A stretch of 31,645 nt of DNA. Origin: JAEUNX01 sp034004685. GTDB taxonomy: Bacteria; Pseudomonadota; Gammaproteobacteria; Burkholderiales; Rhodocyclaceae. Below are positions 1-7,766 of this stretch, in pieces. The position numbers and the translations under genes are program-made. A model generated the notes under the pieces. That model was not told where the DNA came from and did no database searches. It saw only the letters and a list, made by a program, of their open reading frames with translations. Numbering within the stretch: the stretch's first letter is position 1; each line of letters begins with the position of its first letter. The stretch is from the NCBI GenBank assembly GCA_034004685.1, contig JAVEWG010000040.1, forward strand, positions 1 through 31,645, given 5' to 3'.

Positions 1-39
1 TTCGTTCAGCACTATTTGCGCTTTCGGTCTGCCGCCCAT
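1..39 (-). CDS. IS630-family transposase, N-terminal fragment cut by window edge
   Basis: Thirteen codons are visible, reading MGGRPKAQIVLNE from an ATG at 39-37 and running off the left edge. IS630-family transposases typically begin with a closely similar M-G-R-P-K-A-x-x-x-L stretch before their helix-turn-helix. A strong ribosome binding site (GGAGGA, complement of 44-49) lies 4 bases upstream of the ATG. The catalytic DDE domain is outside the window, so I cannot say whether the gene is intact. The family call rests on this short motif plus the TA-flanked end described in the next entry. Confidence 0.6.
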   Translation of the reverse strand, partial: MGGRPKAQIVLNE

Positions 40-122
40 CGCATCCTCCAGAGGTGAATCGTACAACCTCTCAGACATGCAATACGCATATTGGTTCAAC
101 GAACTTTCAACTCAGGACACTA
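1..122 (-). mobile_element. right end of an IS630-like insertion sequence
   Basis: The fragment holds the transposase start (39) and about 80 bases of upstream non-coding DNA, and probably ends at the TA dinucleotide at 121-122. IS630 elements insert at and duplicate TA. Read on the minus strand, the proposed terminus after TA begins GTGTCCTGAGTTGAAAG. A small palindrome, CAATA-N4-TATTG, lies at 80-93 in the transposase leader. The partner inverted repeat is outside the window, so the exact boundary is inferred. The element touches the stop codon of the M23 peptidase gene. Confidence 0.5.
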
Positions 123-941
123 GCGGGTGGGCGGCAGGAACAGTTCCGGATCTACCGCCGTGCCGTTGAGAAACACCGTCCAGTGGAGATGGGGGCCGGT
201 GGCCCGGCCGCTGGAACCGGAGCGGCCCAGGTTCTCGCCCCGGCCCACTTCCTGGCCGGCGGCCACCGCCACCTGGTCCAGGTGGCAGACCATGGTGATG
301 AGGCCCTGGCCATGGTCCACGAAGACCGTCTTGCCATTGAAGAAGAAATCCCCCACATGGGTGACCACCCCCGCCGCCGGGCTGCGCACCGGGGTGCCGG
401 TGGCCAGGGCCAGATCCAGGCCCCGGTGGGGCGCCCGGGGTTGGTCGTTCATCACCCGGCGCAGGCCAAAACGGCTGGAGCGGCGGCCTTCGGCGGGGGC
501 GACGAAGGCTAGATCCACCGCCGGCGTGTCCCGCCACAGGGTCTTGACCTCGTCCTGGGTGCGTTGTTCGGCCTTGATGCGGGCCAGGGTGACCGGGTCC
601 GGCTCCACCATGCTGCTATCCTTGAAACGCAGGTATTGCACCGGATAATCCTTGGGCCGCACCAGGAAGCTCAGTTGCCGCTCCGCCCCGTTGGCCAGGC
701 GTACCGTCAGGTTCCGGACCCCCGGCGGCAGGTCCAGGGGCAGGCCCACCAGGGCCCGCCAGCCGTGGGGCCCGGGGATCACCAGGGTCGGCCGGCCGGC
801 GAGCAGGGCCTGGGGCCGGGGGGCGTTGGCGGGGGCCAGGAGTACCTCGGCGATGCCGCCGGGCACCGGGTCGATGCGGGGCGCGGCTTGGGCATGGAGG
901 CTCAGGGCCCACAGGCCGGTGGCGAACAGTAGGCGAAGCAT
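120..941 (-). CDS. secreted M23 (LytM-type) metallopeptidase
   Basis: A 273-residue predicted zinc endopeptidase acting on peptidoglycan cross-bridges in the periplasm. Residues 1-20 form a signal peptide ending in AQAA. Residues 21-145 are a less conserved N-terminal region. The M23 domain covers about 150-268. The metal and catalytic set is complete: H172 and D176 in HRGLDLA, H220 in MVCHLDQ, and H251/H253 in GPHLHW. It should therefore be active rather than a degenerate LytM activator. The protein ends shortly after the usual VDPELFL strand. Its TAG stop (122-120) includes the TA that looks like an IS630 target site, so the last residues may have been changed by that insertion. It is transcribed away from the cbiX-like gene and shares no operon with it. 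Confidence 0.9.
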   Translation of the reverse strand: MLRLLFATGLWALSLHAQAAPRIDPVPGGIAEVLLAPANAPRPQALLAGRPTLVIPGPHGWRALVGLPLDLPPGVRNLTVRLANGAERQLSFLVRPKDYPVQYLRFKDSSMVEPDPVTLARIKAEQRTQDEVKTLWRDTPAVDLAFVAPAEGRRSSRFGLRRVMNDQPRAPHRGLDLALATGTPVRSPAAGVVTHVGDFFFNGKTVFVDHGQGLITMVCHLDQVAVAAGQEVGRGENLGRSGSSGRATGPHLHWTVFLNGTAVDPELFLPPTR

Positions 942-1013
942 GGGAAGGCTCGGAGCAGGGGGCCGCCATCATACGACAGGGCCCGGTTCAGCCGGCCCCG
1001 GGAGAGACAGGAC

Positions 1014-1397
1014 ATGCAGGACAAATCAGGGGTGATTCTTTTCGGCCACGGCGCCCGGGATCCGGAATGGGCCGGTCCCATGCAGCGCATCCAGGCTCGA
1101 ATGCGGGCCCAGCGGCCGGAGGTGGCGGTGGAACTGGCCTTCATGGAATTCCTGACGCCAACCCTGGCGGAGGCGGCGGCCGGGCTGGCGGCCCGGGGGG
1201 TGGTGGCCATCACGGTGGTGCCGGTGTTCCTGGCCCAGGGGGGTCATCTCAAGCGGGACGTGCCGGCCCTGGTGGACCAGCTGCGTCAGCAGCATCCGGC
1301 CTGCCGGCTGCGTCTGGCCCAGGCGGTGGGGGAGGCGGAGGGGGTGGTGGCGGCCGTGGCGGACTACGCGCTGGAGAGCGCGGATGAGGCGGGCTGA
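1014..1397 (+). CDS. CbiX/SirB-type sirohydrochlorin chelatase-like protein
   Basis: A 127-residue protein matching the short single-domain CbiX family, which inserts Co2+ or Fe2+ into sirohydrochlorin on the way to cobalamin or siroheme. The two expected metal-binding histidines are present: H12 in LFGHGARD and H78 in FLAQGGHLKRD. Siroheme is the cofactor of assimilatory nitrite and sulfite reductases, which would suit a genome with the nitrate uptake operon further along, but no linkage is visible here. The gene stands alone between the divergent peptidase and the RND operon. A small inverted repeat, GGCAAGG/CCTTGCC at 1416-1430, follows its stop. Metal specificity cannot be read from sequence. 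Confidence 0.85.
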   Translation: MQDKSGVILFGHGARDPEWAGPMQRIQARMRAQRPEVAVELAFMEFLTPTLAEAAAGLAARGVVAITVVPVFLAQGGHLKRDVPALVDQLRQQHPACRLRLAQAVGEAEGVVAAVADYALESADEAG

Positions 1398-1441
1398 AAG
1401 ATCGGGGGCGGGCAGGGCAAGGGCCTTGCCGCCAGTTTAAA

Positions 1442-1459
1442 TATTAGAATAAACTAATA
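1442..1459. promoter_or_regulatory. palindromic operator candidate at the RND operon promoter
   Basis: The perfect inverted repeat TATTAG-N6-CTAATA sits in a sharp AT-rich island that ends 2 bases before the ATG at 1462. An overlapping repeat, AGTTTA-N10-TAAACT, spans 1434-1455. A symmetric site this close to the start suits a dimeric winged-helix repressor, for example of the ArsR or TetR type. No regulator gene for this operon is in the window. No Shine-Dalgarno sequence is visible before the ATG, so a very short leader or leaderless message is possible. Confidence 0.5.
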
Positions 1460-1461
1460 AT

Positions 1462-2520
1462 ATGAAATCTTCCCTGCTTCTCCCTTTCCTGTGCATGGGC
1501 GTTCTGGGCTTGGCCGGGTCGCCCCTGGCCCGAGCAGATGCTGGTCCCGTTCCCACCCTCCGGGTGGAAGCCCGGCCCCTACCCCTTAGCTATCCCGCTG
1601 AGGCGGTGGTGGAGGCGCGCCAGCAGGCTACCCTGGCGGCCCAGGTTCAAGGGCGGATCGTAGAGTTGCGGGTGGATGCGGGCAGCCCGGTGAAGCGGGG
1701 TGAGGTGCTGCTGCGGATTGATCCGGCCCAGGCCGGCCAAGCCCTGGCCGGGGCGGAAGCCGGGGTGGCTCAGGCCCGGGCCAATGCGGCCAATGCCCGG
1801 GCCCAGTTCGAGCGCACCAAAAGCCTGGTGGCGAAGAAATTCGTCAGCCAGTCGGCCCTGGATCAAGCCGAGGCCGCCCTCAAGGCCGCCGACGCCCAGC
1901 TCATCGCGGCCCAGGCTGGGCGGGGCCAGGCGGCCACCACCCTGGGCTTCACCACCATTGCCTCGCCCCTCACCGGCCTGGTGGCCAAGCGCTATGTGGA
2001 AGAGGGGGAAATGGCCCAGCCGGGCACGCCCTTGGTCACGGTCTATGACCCTGCCACCCTGCGGGTAGGGGCGGACATTCCCCAGTACCGCTTGCCGGCC
2101 CTGCAAGCCGGTCCTCTGGCCGCCCGGGTGGAGTTTCCCGATGGCCGCTGGGTGGATGGGGGCCAGGTGACCCTGCTGCCAGCAGCCGACCCCCGCACCC
2201 ATACCCTGCGGGTGCGGGTCGATCTGCCCCCCGGCCTGCCCGGGGTGGCCCCCGGCATGGCGGCCCGCCTCCATCTCCAGGGCGGGGTTGCGGTGCCGCG
2301 CCTGGCGGTGCCGGTCAGCGCCGTGCTGCGCCGGGGCGAGGTGACCGGCGTTTATGTGGCGGACCCCCAGGGGCGTTTCGCCCTGCGCCAGATCCGTGCC
2401 GGCGAGCCGGTGGGGGAGGGCTGGGTGGAAGTGCTGTCCGGCCTGGCCGGGGGCGAGACGGTGGCAGTGGACGGGGTGCGGGCCGGGATGGCGGCCCGGC
2501 GAACGGCGGCGGAAAAATAG
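1462..2520 (+). CDS. RND efflux periplasmic adaptor (membrane fusion protein)
   Basis: A 352-residue HlyD/AcrA-type adaptor that would link the inner-membrane RND pump to an outer-membrane channel. Residues 1-25 are a signal peptide ending LARA. They are followed by a barrel-sandwich (lipoyl-like) half (QATLAAQVQGRIVELRVDAGSPVKRGEVLLRID), an Ala/Gln-rich alpha-helical hairpin at about 90-150, the second lipoyl half with LTGLVAKRYVEEGEMAQPG split around it, then beta-barrel and membrane-proximal domains to the C terminus. The length is normal. It starts the operon with the permease and the DUF2892 protein. No lipobox Cys is evident at the cleavage site. The substrate is unknown. Confidence 0.9.
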   Translation: MKSSLLLPFLCMGVLGLAGSPLARADAGPVPTLRVEARPLPLSYPAEAVVEARQQATLAAQVQGRIVELRVDAGSPVKRGEVLLRIDPAQAGQALAGAEAGVAQARANAANARAQFERTKSLVAKKFVSQSALDQAEAALKAADAQLIAAQAGRGQAATTLGFTTIASPLTGLVAKRYVEEGEMAQPGTPLVTVYDPATLRVGADIPQYRLPALQAGPLAARVEFPDGRWVDGGQVTLLPAADPRTHTLRVRVDLPPGLPGVAPGMAARLHLQGGVAVPRLAVPVSAVLRRGEVTGVYVADPQGRFALRQIRAGEPVGEGWVEVLSGLAGGETVAVDGVRAGMAARRTAAEK

Positions 2521-2587
2521 GTTGCTGGCGCCGGCATGGCGCTTTGCGTGATCCAGAATGGATCTAATCCGGTAAGGAGGAATCACC

Positions 2588-2986
2588 ATGAAATTTCAAT
2601 CCATTGCCTCATCGCTTGCCCTGACTCTGTGGAGCGCCCTTTCCACGCCAGTGTTCGCGGTCGTGCCTGCAGATGGCCAAAATGCGGCGGAAGTACGCAC
2701 CGAGGCGAATTCTAAGACGGGTGTGAAGACCCGGGCGGAGACTCGGGAGCGGATCTACGGTTCCCAGCTCATGGATAGCCAGGAGCGGGCGGCCTACCGG
2801 GCCCGGATGGGGGCCGCCAGGAGCGTGGAGGAGCGAGAGCAGATCCGCGCCGAGCACCATGAAGCCATGAAGGAGCGGGCCAAGGCCCGGGGAATGACCT
2901 TGCCTGACGACCCGCCGGCCCGGGGCATGGGGGGCGGCATGGGCCCCGGTGGTGGCATGGGGCCGGGGGGCGGCCGGGGCCGTTGA
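2588..2986 (+). CDS. small secreted Gly-rich protein in the RND operon
   Basis: A 132-residue protein with a signal peptide (residues 1-24, ending PVFA). The mature part has a charged, probably helical middle (YGSQLMDSQERAAYRARM, then a run of Glu/Arg/His including EHHEAMKERAKARG). It ends in a low-complexity tail built on GGGMGPGGGMGPGGG. I recognise the middle segment as resembling widespread uncharacterised periplasmic proteins of proteobacteria, but no function is established. The start is supported by AAGGAGGA at 2575-2582, a strong ribosome binding site. It lies between adaptor and permease, so it may be co-expressed with the pump. The His-rich and Met/Gly-rich composition could suit metal binding; this is inference only. 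Confidence 0.75.
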   Translation: MKFQSIASSLALTLWSALSTPVFAVVPADGQNAAEVRTEANSKTGVKTRAETRERIYGSQLMDSQERAAYRARMGAARSVEEREQIRAEHHEAMKERAKARGMTLPDDPPARGMGGGMGPGGGMGPGGGRGR

Positions 2987-2995
2987 GGGACAATG

Positions 2996-3017
2996 GGCGG
3001 GGTTTCCCGCCTTTTTT
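2996..3017 (+). terminator. intrinsic terminator or attenuator before the RND permease
   Basis: A six-base-pair perfect stem, GGCGGG (2996-3001) and CCCGCC (3006-3011), closes a GTTT loop and is followed at once by six T residues (3012-3017). This is a textbook Rho-independent terminator. It begins 9 bases after the stop of the small secreted protein and ends just before the permease start. It would cut permease expression below that of the adaptor unless read-through or antitermination occurs. Confidence 0.75.
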
Positions 3018-3037
3018 GAATGGAACAGCTTCAGGGC

Positions 3038-6000
3038 ATGACTGAAAGCGTGAATAAATTCGGGATTTCCGGCCGGATCGCGGCGGCCTTTCAGCGCAAC
3101 GCCATCACCCCCCTGATCGGGCTGGTACTGCTGTTGATGGGGATTTTCGCCGTTCTGGTGACCCCCAAGGAGGAAGAGCCCCAGATCGACGTGACCATGG
3201 CCAACGTGCTGGTGCCCTTTCCGGGGGCCTCGGCCCGGGACGTGGAGGCCTTGGTGGCTCGCCCGGGTGAGCAGGTGCTCTCCCGCATGACGGGGGTGGA
3301 GCACGTCTATTCCGTGTCCCGGCCCGGGATGGCGGTGATCACCGTGCAGTTCGAGGTGGGGGTGCCCAGCCAGACCGCCCTGGTGCGCCTTTACGACACG
3401 GTCCATTCCAACCAGGACTGGCTGAGCCCCCAGCTGGGGGTGGGGGAGCCCATCGTCAAGCCCAAGGGCATCGACGACGTGCCCATCCTCAGCCTCACCC
3501 TGTGGACCGCCGATCCGGAGCGTTCGGCCTTCGAGCTGCAGCAGGTGGCCCGGGCGGCCGAGATCGAGCTTAAACGGGTAGCGGGCACCCGGGACGTGTA
3601 CACCATCGGTGGGCCGGGGCATGTGATCCGGGTGCAGATGAAGCCCGAGGCCATGAATGGCTTTGGGGTCACCGCCCAGGACCTGAAGTCCGCCCTGCAG
3701 ATCGCCAACGCGTCCCAGCCGGCTGGCAGCTTGGTGGCCAACAACCGGGAGGTGCTGGTCCAGACTGGCACCTATCTGGAATCCGCCGAGGCCGTGCGCC
3801 GCCTGGTGGTGGGGGTGAGCCAGGGCAAGCCGGTGTTCATGACCGATGTGGCGGAGGTGGCCGACGGCCCAGACCAGGCCAGCCAGTACGTGTGGTTCGC
3901 CACGGGCGCGGCCGCCGCCAGCCGGGGCATCGACGCCCAGGGCAGCTTTCCGGCGGTGACCCTGGCGGTCTCCAAGAAGCCCGGGTCCAACGCGGTGGAG
4001 GTGGCCGAAGCGGTGCTGGTCCGGGCCCGGGCCCTGGAAGGGGCAGTGATTCCCGCCGGGGTGGAAATGACGGTGACCCGCAACTACGGCGACACCGCCG
4101 CCGACAAGGCCAACAAGCTCATCGGCAAGCTGCTCTTCGCCACCAGTGCGGTGGTGGCCCTGGTGTTCCTCACCCTGGGGCGGCGGGAGGCGGTGATCGT
4201 GGGGCTGGCGGTGACCCTCACCCTGGCCGCCACCTTGTTTGCCTCCTGGGCCTGGGGCTTCACCCTCAACCGGGTGAGCCTGTTCGCCCTGATCTTTTCC
4301 ATCGGTATCCTGGTGGATGACGCCATCGTGGTGGTGGAAAACATCCACCGCTGGCATCTCCTGGAGCCGGGCCAACCCATGGGGCGCCTGATTCCCAAGG
4401 CGGTGGACGAGGTGGGCGGCCCCACCATCCTGGCCACCCTGACGGTGATCGCGGCGCTCTTGCCCATGGCCTTCGTCACCGGCCTGATGGGGCCCTACAT
4501 GAGCCCCATTCCCATCAACGCCTCCATGGGCATGGCCATTTCCCTGGGAGTGGCCTTCATCGTTACCCCCTGGCTGGCGGGCCGGTTGATGAAGGGCCTG
4601 CCGGCTCATCATGAGGGGGAAGACCGCTTGACCCGGCGCCTGGATCGTCTGTTCCGCCGGATCATGCTGCCGCTCCTGGCCAGGGATACCGGCCGCCGGG
4701 CCCGCCGCAAGCTGTGGCTGGGGGTGCTGGTGCTGATCCTGGCTTCCGTGTCCCTGGCGGTGGTCAAGCTGGTGGTGCTGAAGATGCTGCCCTTCGACAA
4801 CAAGTCGGAGTTCCAGGTGGTGCTGGACATGCCGGTGGGTACGCCGGTGGAGGACACCAACCGGGTGCTGCAGGAGATTGCCGCCCATCTGGTCCAGGTG
4901 CCGGAGGTGACCGACCTCCAGACTTATGCCGGCACCGCCAGCCCCATCAACTTCAACGGCCTGGTGCGCCAGTACTACCTGCGCTCGGCCCCGGAGATGG
5001 GGGACGTCCAGGTGAACCTGGTGGACAAGCACCAGCGGGACCGCCAGAGCCATGCCATTGCCAGCAGTGTGCGGGATCAGGTGGCGGCGATCGCAAGGGC
5101 GGGCGGGGGCAACGCCAAGGTGGTGGAGGTGCCGCCGGGGCCGCCGGTGCTCTCCCCCATCGTGGCGGAGGTCTATGGGCCGGATTACCCGGGCCAGCTG
5201 GCGGTGGCCAGCATGCTGCGGGCCCGCTTCGAGGACACCCCGGATGTGGTGAACGTGGATGACACGGTGGATGAGGCCGCCCCCAAGATCATCCTGAGGG
5301 TGAACCAGGCCAAGGCCGCCCAACTGGGGGTGGCCCAGGCGGACATCGTGGCGGTGGTGCGCCTGGGGCTGGCCGGGGAGAACGTCACCCCGGTCCATGG
5401 GGGCGACAACAAGTACGAGATCCCGGTGCGCATCCAGCTGCCTTCGAATCTGCAGTCCAGCGTGGATCAGCTCCTCAAGATGCGGGTGCGGGCCCGGGAT
5501 GGGGGGCTGGTGCCGGTTTCCGAGGTGGTGGAGGTCCGCGCCAGCGAGCGGGAGCAGGTGCTCTACCGGAAAGACCTGCTGCCGGTGGTGTATGTCACCG
5601 GCGATTCCGCCGGCCGGCTGGATTCGCCCCTTTACGGCATGTTCGACATCCGCGCCCGGATCCGCGCCCTACCCCTGGCGGGCCCGCGCCTGGATGGGGT
5701 GCTGGGGGAGTGGTTCATCCGCCCGCCCGCCGACCCCTATGCTGGCTACAGCGTGAAGTGGGACGGGGAATGGCAGATCACCTATGAAACCTTCCGGGAC
5801 ATGGGGATCGCCTACGGGGTCGGCCTGATCCTGATCTATCTGCTGGTGGTGGCCCATTTTCGCAGCTATCTGGTGCCCCTCATCATCATGGCGCCGATCC
5901 CCCTGACCCTCATCGGGGTGATGCCCGGCCATGCCCTCATGGGGGCCCAGTTCACCGCCACCTCCATGATCGGGATGATCGCCCTGGCGGGGATCATCGT

Positions 6001-6301
6001 GAGGAACTCCATCCTCCTGGTGGACTTCATCAACCACCAGTTGCGGGACGGGATGGCCTTTCCCGAGGCGGTGATCCGCTCGGCGGCGGTGCGGGCCAAG
6101 CCCATCGGGCTCACCGCCCTGGCGGCCATGATCGGGGCCTTCTTCATCCTGGACGACCCCATCTTCAACGGGCTGGCCATCAGCCTGATCTTCGGCATCC
6201 TGGTATCCACCCTGCTTACCCTGGTGGTGATCCCGGTGCTGTATTTCGCGGCCATGGGCAAGCGCCTGGCCACCTTGCAAGCCAATGGAGACGAATCATG
6301 A
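3038..6301 (+). CDS. RND efflux transporter permease
   Basis: An inner-membrane proton-driven pump subunit of the AcrB superfamily, 1087 residues from this start. The N terminus FGISGRIAAAFQRNAITPL leads into TM1, followed by the porter segment EEEPQIDVTMANVLVPFPG. A central TM block carries GILVDDAIVVVENI (the proton-relay Asp pair of TM4). A second porter half follows, and a C-terminal TM block with GIIVRNSILLVDF. ATG 3020 is also in frame and would add six residues. I prefer 3038 because relatives usually begin near MTxxxxKFGISGR, although neither start has a good ribosome binding site. It overlaps the DUF2892 gene by four bases (ATGA). The substrate is not predictable; the family includes heavy-metal and small-molecule pumps. 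Confidence 0.9.
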   Translation: MTESVNKFGISGRIAAAFQRNAITPLIGLVLLLMGIFAVLVTPKEEEPQIDVTMANVLVPFPGASARDVEALVARPGEQVLSRMTGVEHVYSVSRPGMAVITVQFEVGVPSQTALVRLYDTVHSNQDWLSPQLGVGEPIVKPKGIDDVPILSLTLWTADPERSAFELQQVARAAEIELKRVAGTRDVYTIGGPGHVIRVQMKPEAMNGFGVTAQDLKSALQIANASQPAGSLVANNREVLVQTGTYLESAEAVRRLVVGVSQGKPVFMTDVAEVADGPDQASQYVWFATGAAAASRGIDAQGSFPAVTLAVSKKPGSNAVEVAEAVLVRARALEGAVIPAGVEMTVTRNYGDTAADKANKLIGKLLFATSAVVALVFLTLGRREAVIVGLAVTLTLAATLFASWAWGFTLNRVSLFALIFSIGILVDDAIVVVENIHRWHLLEPGQPMGRLIPKAVDEVGGPTILATLTVIAALLPMAFVTGLMGPYMSPIPINASMGMAISLGVAFIVTPWLAGRLMKGLPAHHEGEDRLTRRLDRLFRRIMLPLLARDTGRRARRKLWLGVLVLILASVSLAVVKLVVLKMLPFDNKSEFQVVLDMPVGTPVEDTNRVLQEIAAHLVQVPEVTDLQTYAGTASPINFNGLVRQYYLRSAPEMGDVQVNLVDKHQRDRQSHAIASSVRDQVAAIARAGGGNAKVVEVPPGPPVLSPIVAEVYGPDYPGQLAVASMLRARFEDTPDVVNVDDTVDEAAPKIILRVNQAKAAQLGVAQADIVAVVRLGLAGENVTPVHGGDNKYEIPVRIQLPSNLQSSVDQLLKMRVRARDGGLVPVSEVVEVRASEREQVLYRKDLLPVVYVTGDSAGRLDSPLYGMFDIRARIRALPLAGPRLDGVLGEWFIRPPADPYAGYSVKWDGEWQITYETFRDMGIAYGVGLILIYLLVVAHFRSYLVPLIIMAPIPLTLIGVMPGHALMGAQFTATSMIGMIALAGIIVRNSILLVDFINHQLRDGMAFPEAVIRSAAVRAKPIGLTALAAMIGAFFILDDPIFNGLAISLIFGILVSTLLTLVVIPVLYFAAMGKRLATLQANGDES

Positions 6302-6522
6302 ACCTCACCGTCAATCAATTCGTGCGGATCTTCGCCGGGGCTTTCGTATTGATTTCCCTGGCCCTGGGGGTGGAGGCCTCGCCCCTCTTCGTGAACAAGA
6401 ACTTCCTGTGGTTCACCACCTTCGTGGGGGCCAACCTGTTCCAGAGCGGCTTCACCGGGATTTGCCCCCTGGAAACCATGCTGCGTAAGCTCGGGGTGAA
6501 GGACAGCGCCGGCTGCGCCTGA
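6298..6522 (+). CDS. DUF2892 (YgaP-like) small inner-membrane protein
   Basis: A 74-residue protein with two hydrophobic segments (about residues 9-27 and 36-53) followed by GFTGICPLETMLRKLG, the typical end of DUF2892 domains. In E. coli YgaP the same membrane domain is fused to a rhodanese and linked to sulfur handling. Here it is free-standing. It is translationally coupled to the RND permease through an ATGA overlap, so the two are almost certainly co-translated. Cys residues in FTGIC and at the C terminus (GCA) are potential thiol sites. Role in the pump is unknown. Confidence 0.85.
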   Translation: MNLTVNQFVRIFAGAFVLISLALGVEASPLFVNKNFLWFTTFVGANLFQSGFTGICPLETMLRKLGVKDSAGCA

Positions 6523-6541
6523 TTGATCCGGGCCTTACCGC

Positions 6542-7696
6542 CTATTCCGTCCGGGGTTGTTGCAGCACGCTTTGAATCTTGGCAAGGATGGTTGGGCGAT
6601 TGCTGGGTTTGACGATGAACCCGGCGGCCCCGGCCTGTATGACGTCCCGGACGGTTTCACGGGCATGGACGCCGGTGAGCATGACTACCGGAACCGGGTG
6701 CAGCGTGGGGTCGGACTTCATTTGCTGGAGGACGGCCAGGCCATCCAGGCCGGGCATGTTGAAGTCGAGCAGCACCAGATCGGGGGTCCGCTGGCGCATT
6801 TTGCTCAGCGCTTCCTCGCCGGAATCCGCCTGGGTTACCCGCATTTGCACTTCTTCGAGCAAGGTGGAGAGCATTTCCCGGTAAATCTCGTCGTCATCCA
6901 CCAGCATGACCTCGGGCTCGGCTGGAGGGAATGTCTGGGACTTGATCCGTGCTGTCTGTTCCTGGTAGCCGTCGTCGAATTGCTGGATCCATAGGGCTGA
7001 TTTCTCCAGGGTGCCTGCAAGCTGGCGGGTGTCGGGTTCGATGCAGTCACGGCGCAATCGGTCGAGCTGCTGGCTCAGGCCTGCCCGCTCTCCAGCGACA
7101 ACCGCTTTCATCTGCGCCTCGAACTGGTCCAGTTCTTGGCTCAGGCGGCTGGAAAACTGGCGCAGGGTCTGGATGGCGTCGCCTTGAAGGGCCTTGCCGC
7201 CAGCCATGGTCTTGTCGATGAAGGCGTTGAGATGGGCAAAATCACTGCCGATGTGGGAGAGCTGCTGGTTGAGCGCCATCGTCTGTCCATGCCCGGATTG
7301 ACGCAGCAAGGCTTGATGCACCGCCAGCCGCAAGCGAAGCGGGTCGTGCATGGGGCGATTGATGAGGTAGTCGTCAAAGGTTCCGTTGCGGCACAAGGAG
7401 AAGGCCGCTTCACTCTCGTTGGCCTTGCACAGCAGCAGGGTTTGGTGGGGGGTCTCCCGGATGGTGGGGCACTGACGGTAGAGCATCAGGTAGAAGCGTT
7501 CCGCCTTGGTTAATTCCGAAAAAGCGAGCACCAGCATAACGGGCCTGTGCTGCTGGAAATTCCGGATGCCTTCAACCTCATTGTCTGCGCCAAGCAGGGG
7601 GCTCCCATCCCGTTCAAGGAGGTTGCGTAGGGTGCGGGTTTCGTCAGCATCGTTGCTGACGATGAGTATCGGTCGAGCGCTTGTTTCCGGTTTCAT
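6542..7696 (-). CDS. response regulator with degenerate and functional receiver domains
   Basis: A 384-residue protein without a recognisable DNA-binding output. Residues 8-130 look like a receiver fold but lack the phospho-acceptor Asp (the strand reads RPVMLVLAFSEL). Residues 140-255 are a Gln/Leu-rich helical linker, likely coiled coil. Residues 262-380 are a complete receiver: D267-D269 acid pocket, phospho-acceptor D311 in LVLLDFNMPG, T341 and K363. It lies 70 bases downstream of the hybrid kinase gene on the same strand and is its likely partner, receiving phosphate from that kinase's Hpt domain. With no effector domain it probably acts by protein-protein contact. Confidence 0.85.
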   Translation of the reverse strand: MKPETSARPILIVSNDADETRTLRNLLERDGSPLLGADNEVEGIRNFQQHRPVMLVLAFSELTKAERFYLMLYRQCPTIRETPHQTLLLCKANESEAAFSLCRNGTFDDYLINRPMHDPLRLRLAVHQALLRQSGHGQTMALNQQLSHIGSDFAHLNAFIDKTMAGGKALQGDAIQTLRQFSSRLSQELDQFEAQMKAVVAGERAGLSQQLDRLRRDCIEPDTRQLAGTLEKSALWIQQFDDGYQEQTARIKSQTFPPAEPEVMLVDDDEIYREMLSTLLEEVQMRVTQADSGEEALSKMRQRTPDLVLLDFNMPGLDGLAVLQQMKSDPTLHPVPVVMLTGVHARETVRDVIQAGAAGFIVKPSNRPTILAKIQSVLQQPRTE

Positions 7697-7766
7697 GGCA
7701 TGGCTCCGTTGCTGCTGGGGCAGATATTTCTGGGTGTGAAGGGCTTTTCGCCGATGTGCCGGCTTG

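Noticed and set aside
2930..2980. Tandem GGCATGGGG-like repeats as a possible repeat array
   Set aside because: They encode the Gly/Met-rich tail of the secreted protein in frame and are explained by codon repetition, not by a mobile or CRISPR-like array.
2609..5398. A 929-codon open frame on the minus strand across the adaptor-permease region
   Set aside because: It is antisense to the clear RND permease, is His/Gly/Gln-rich with no domain, and arises from high GC at third codon positions.
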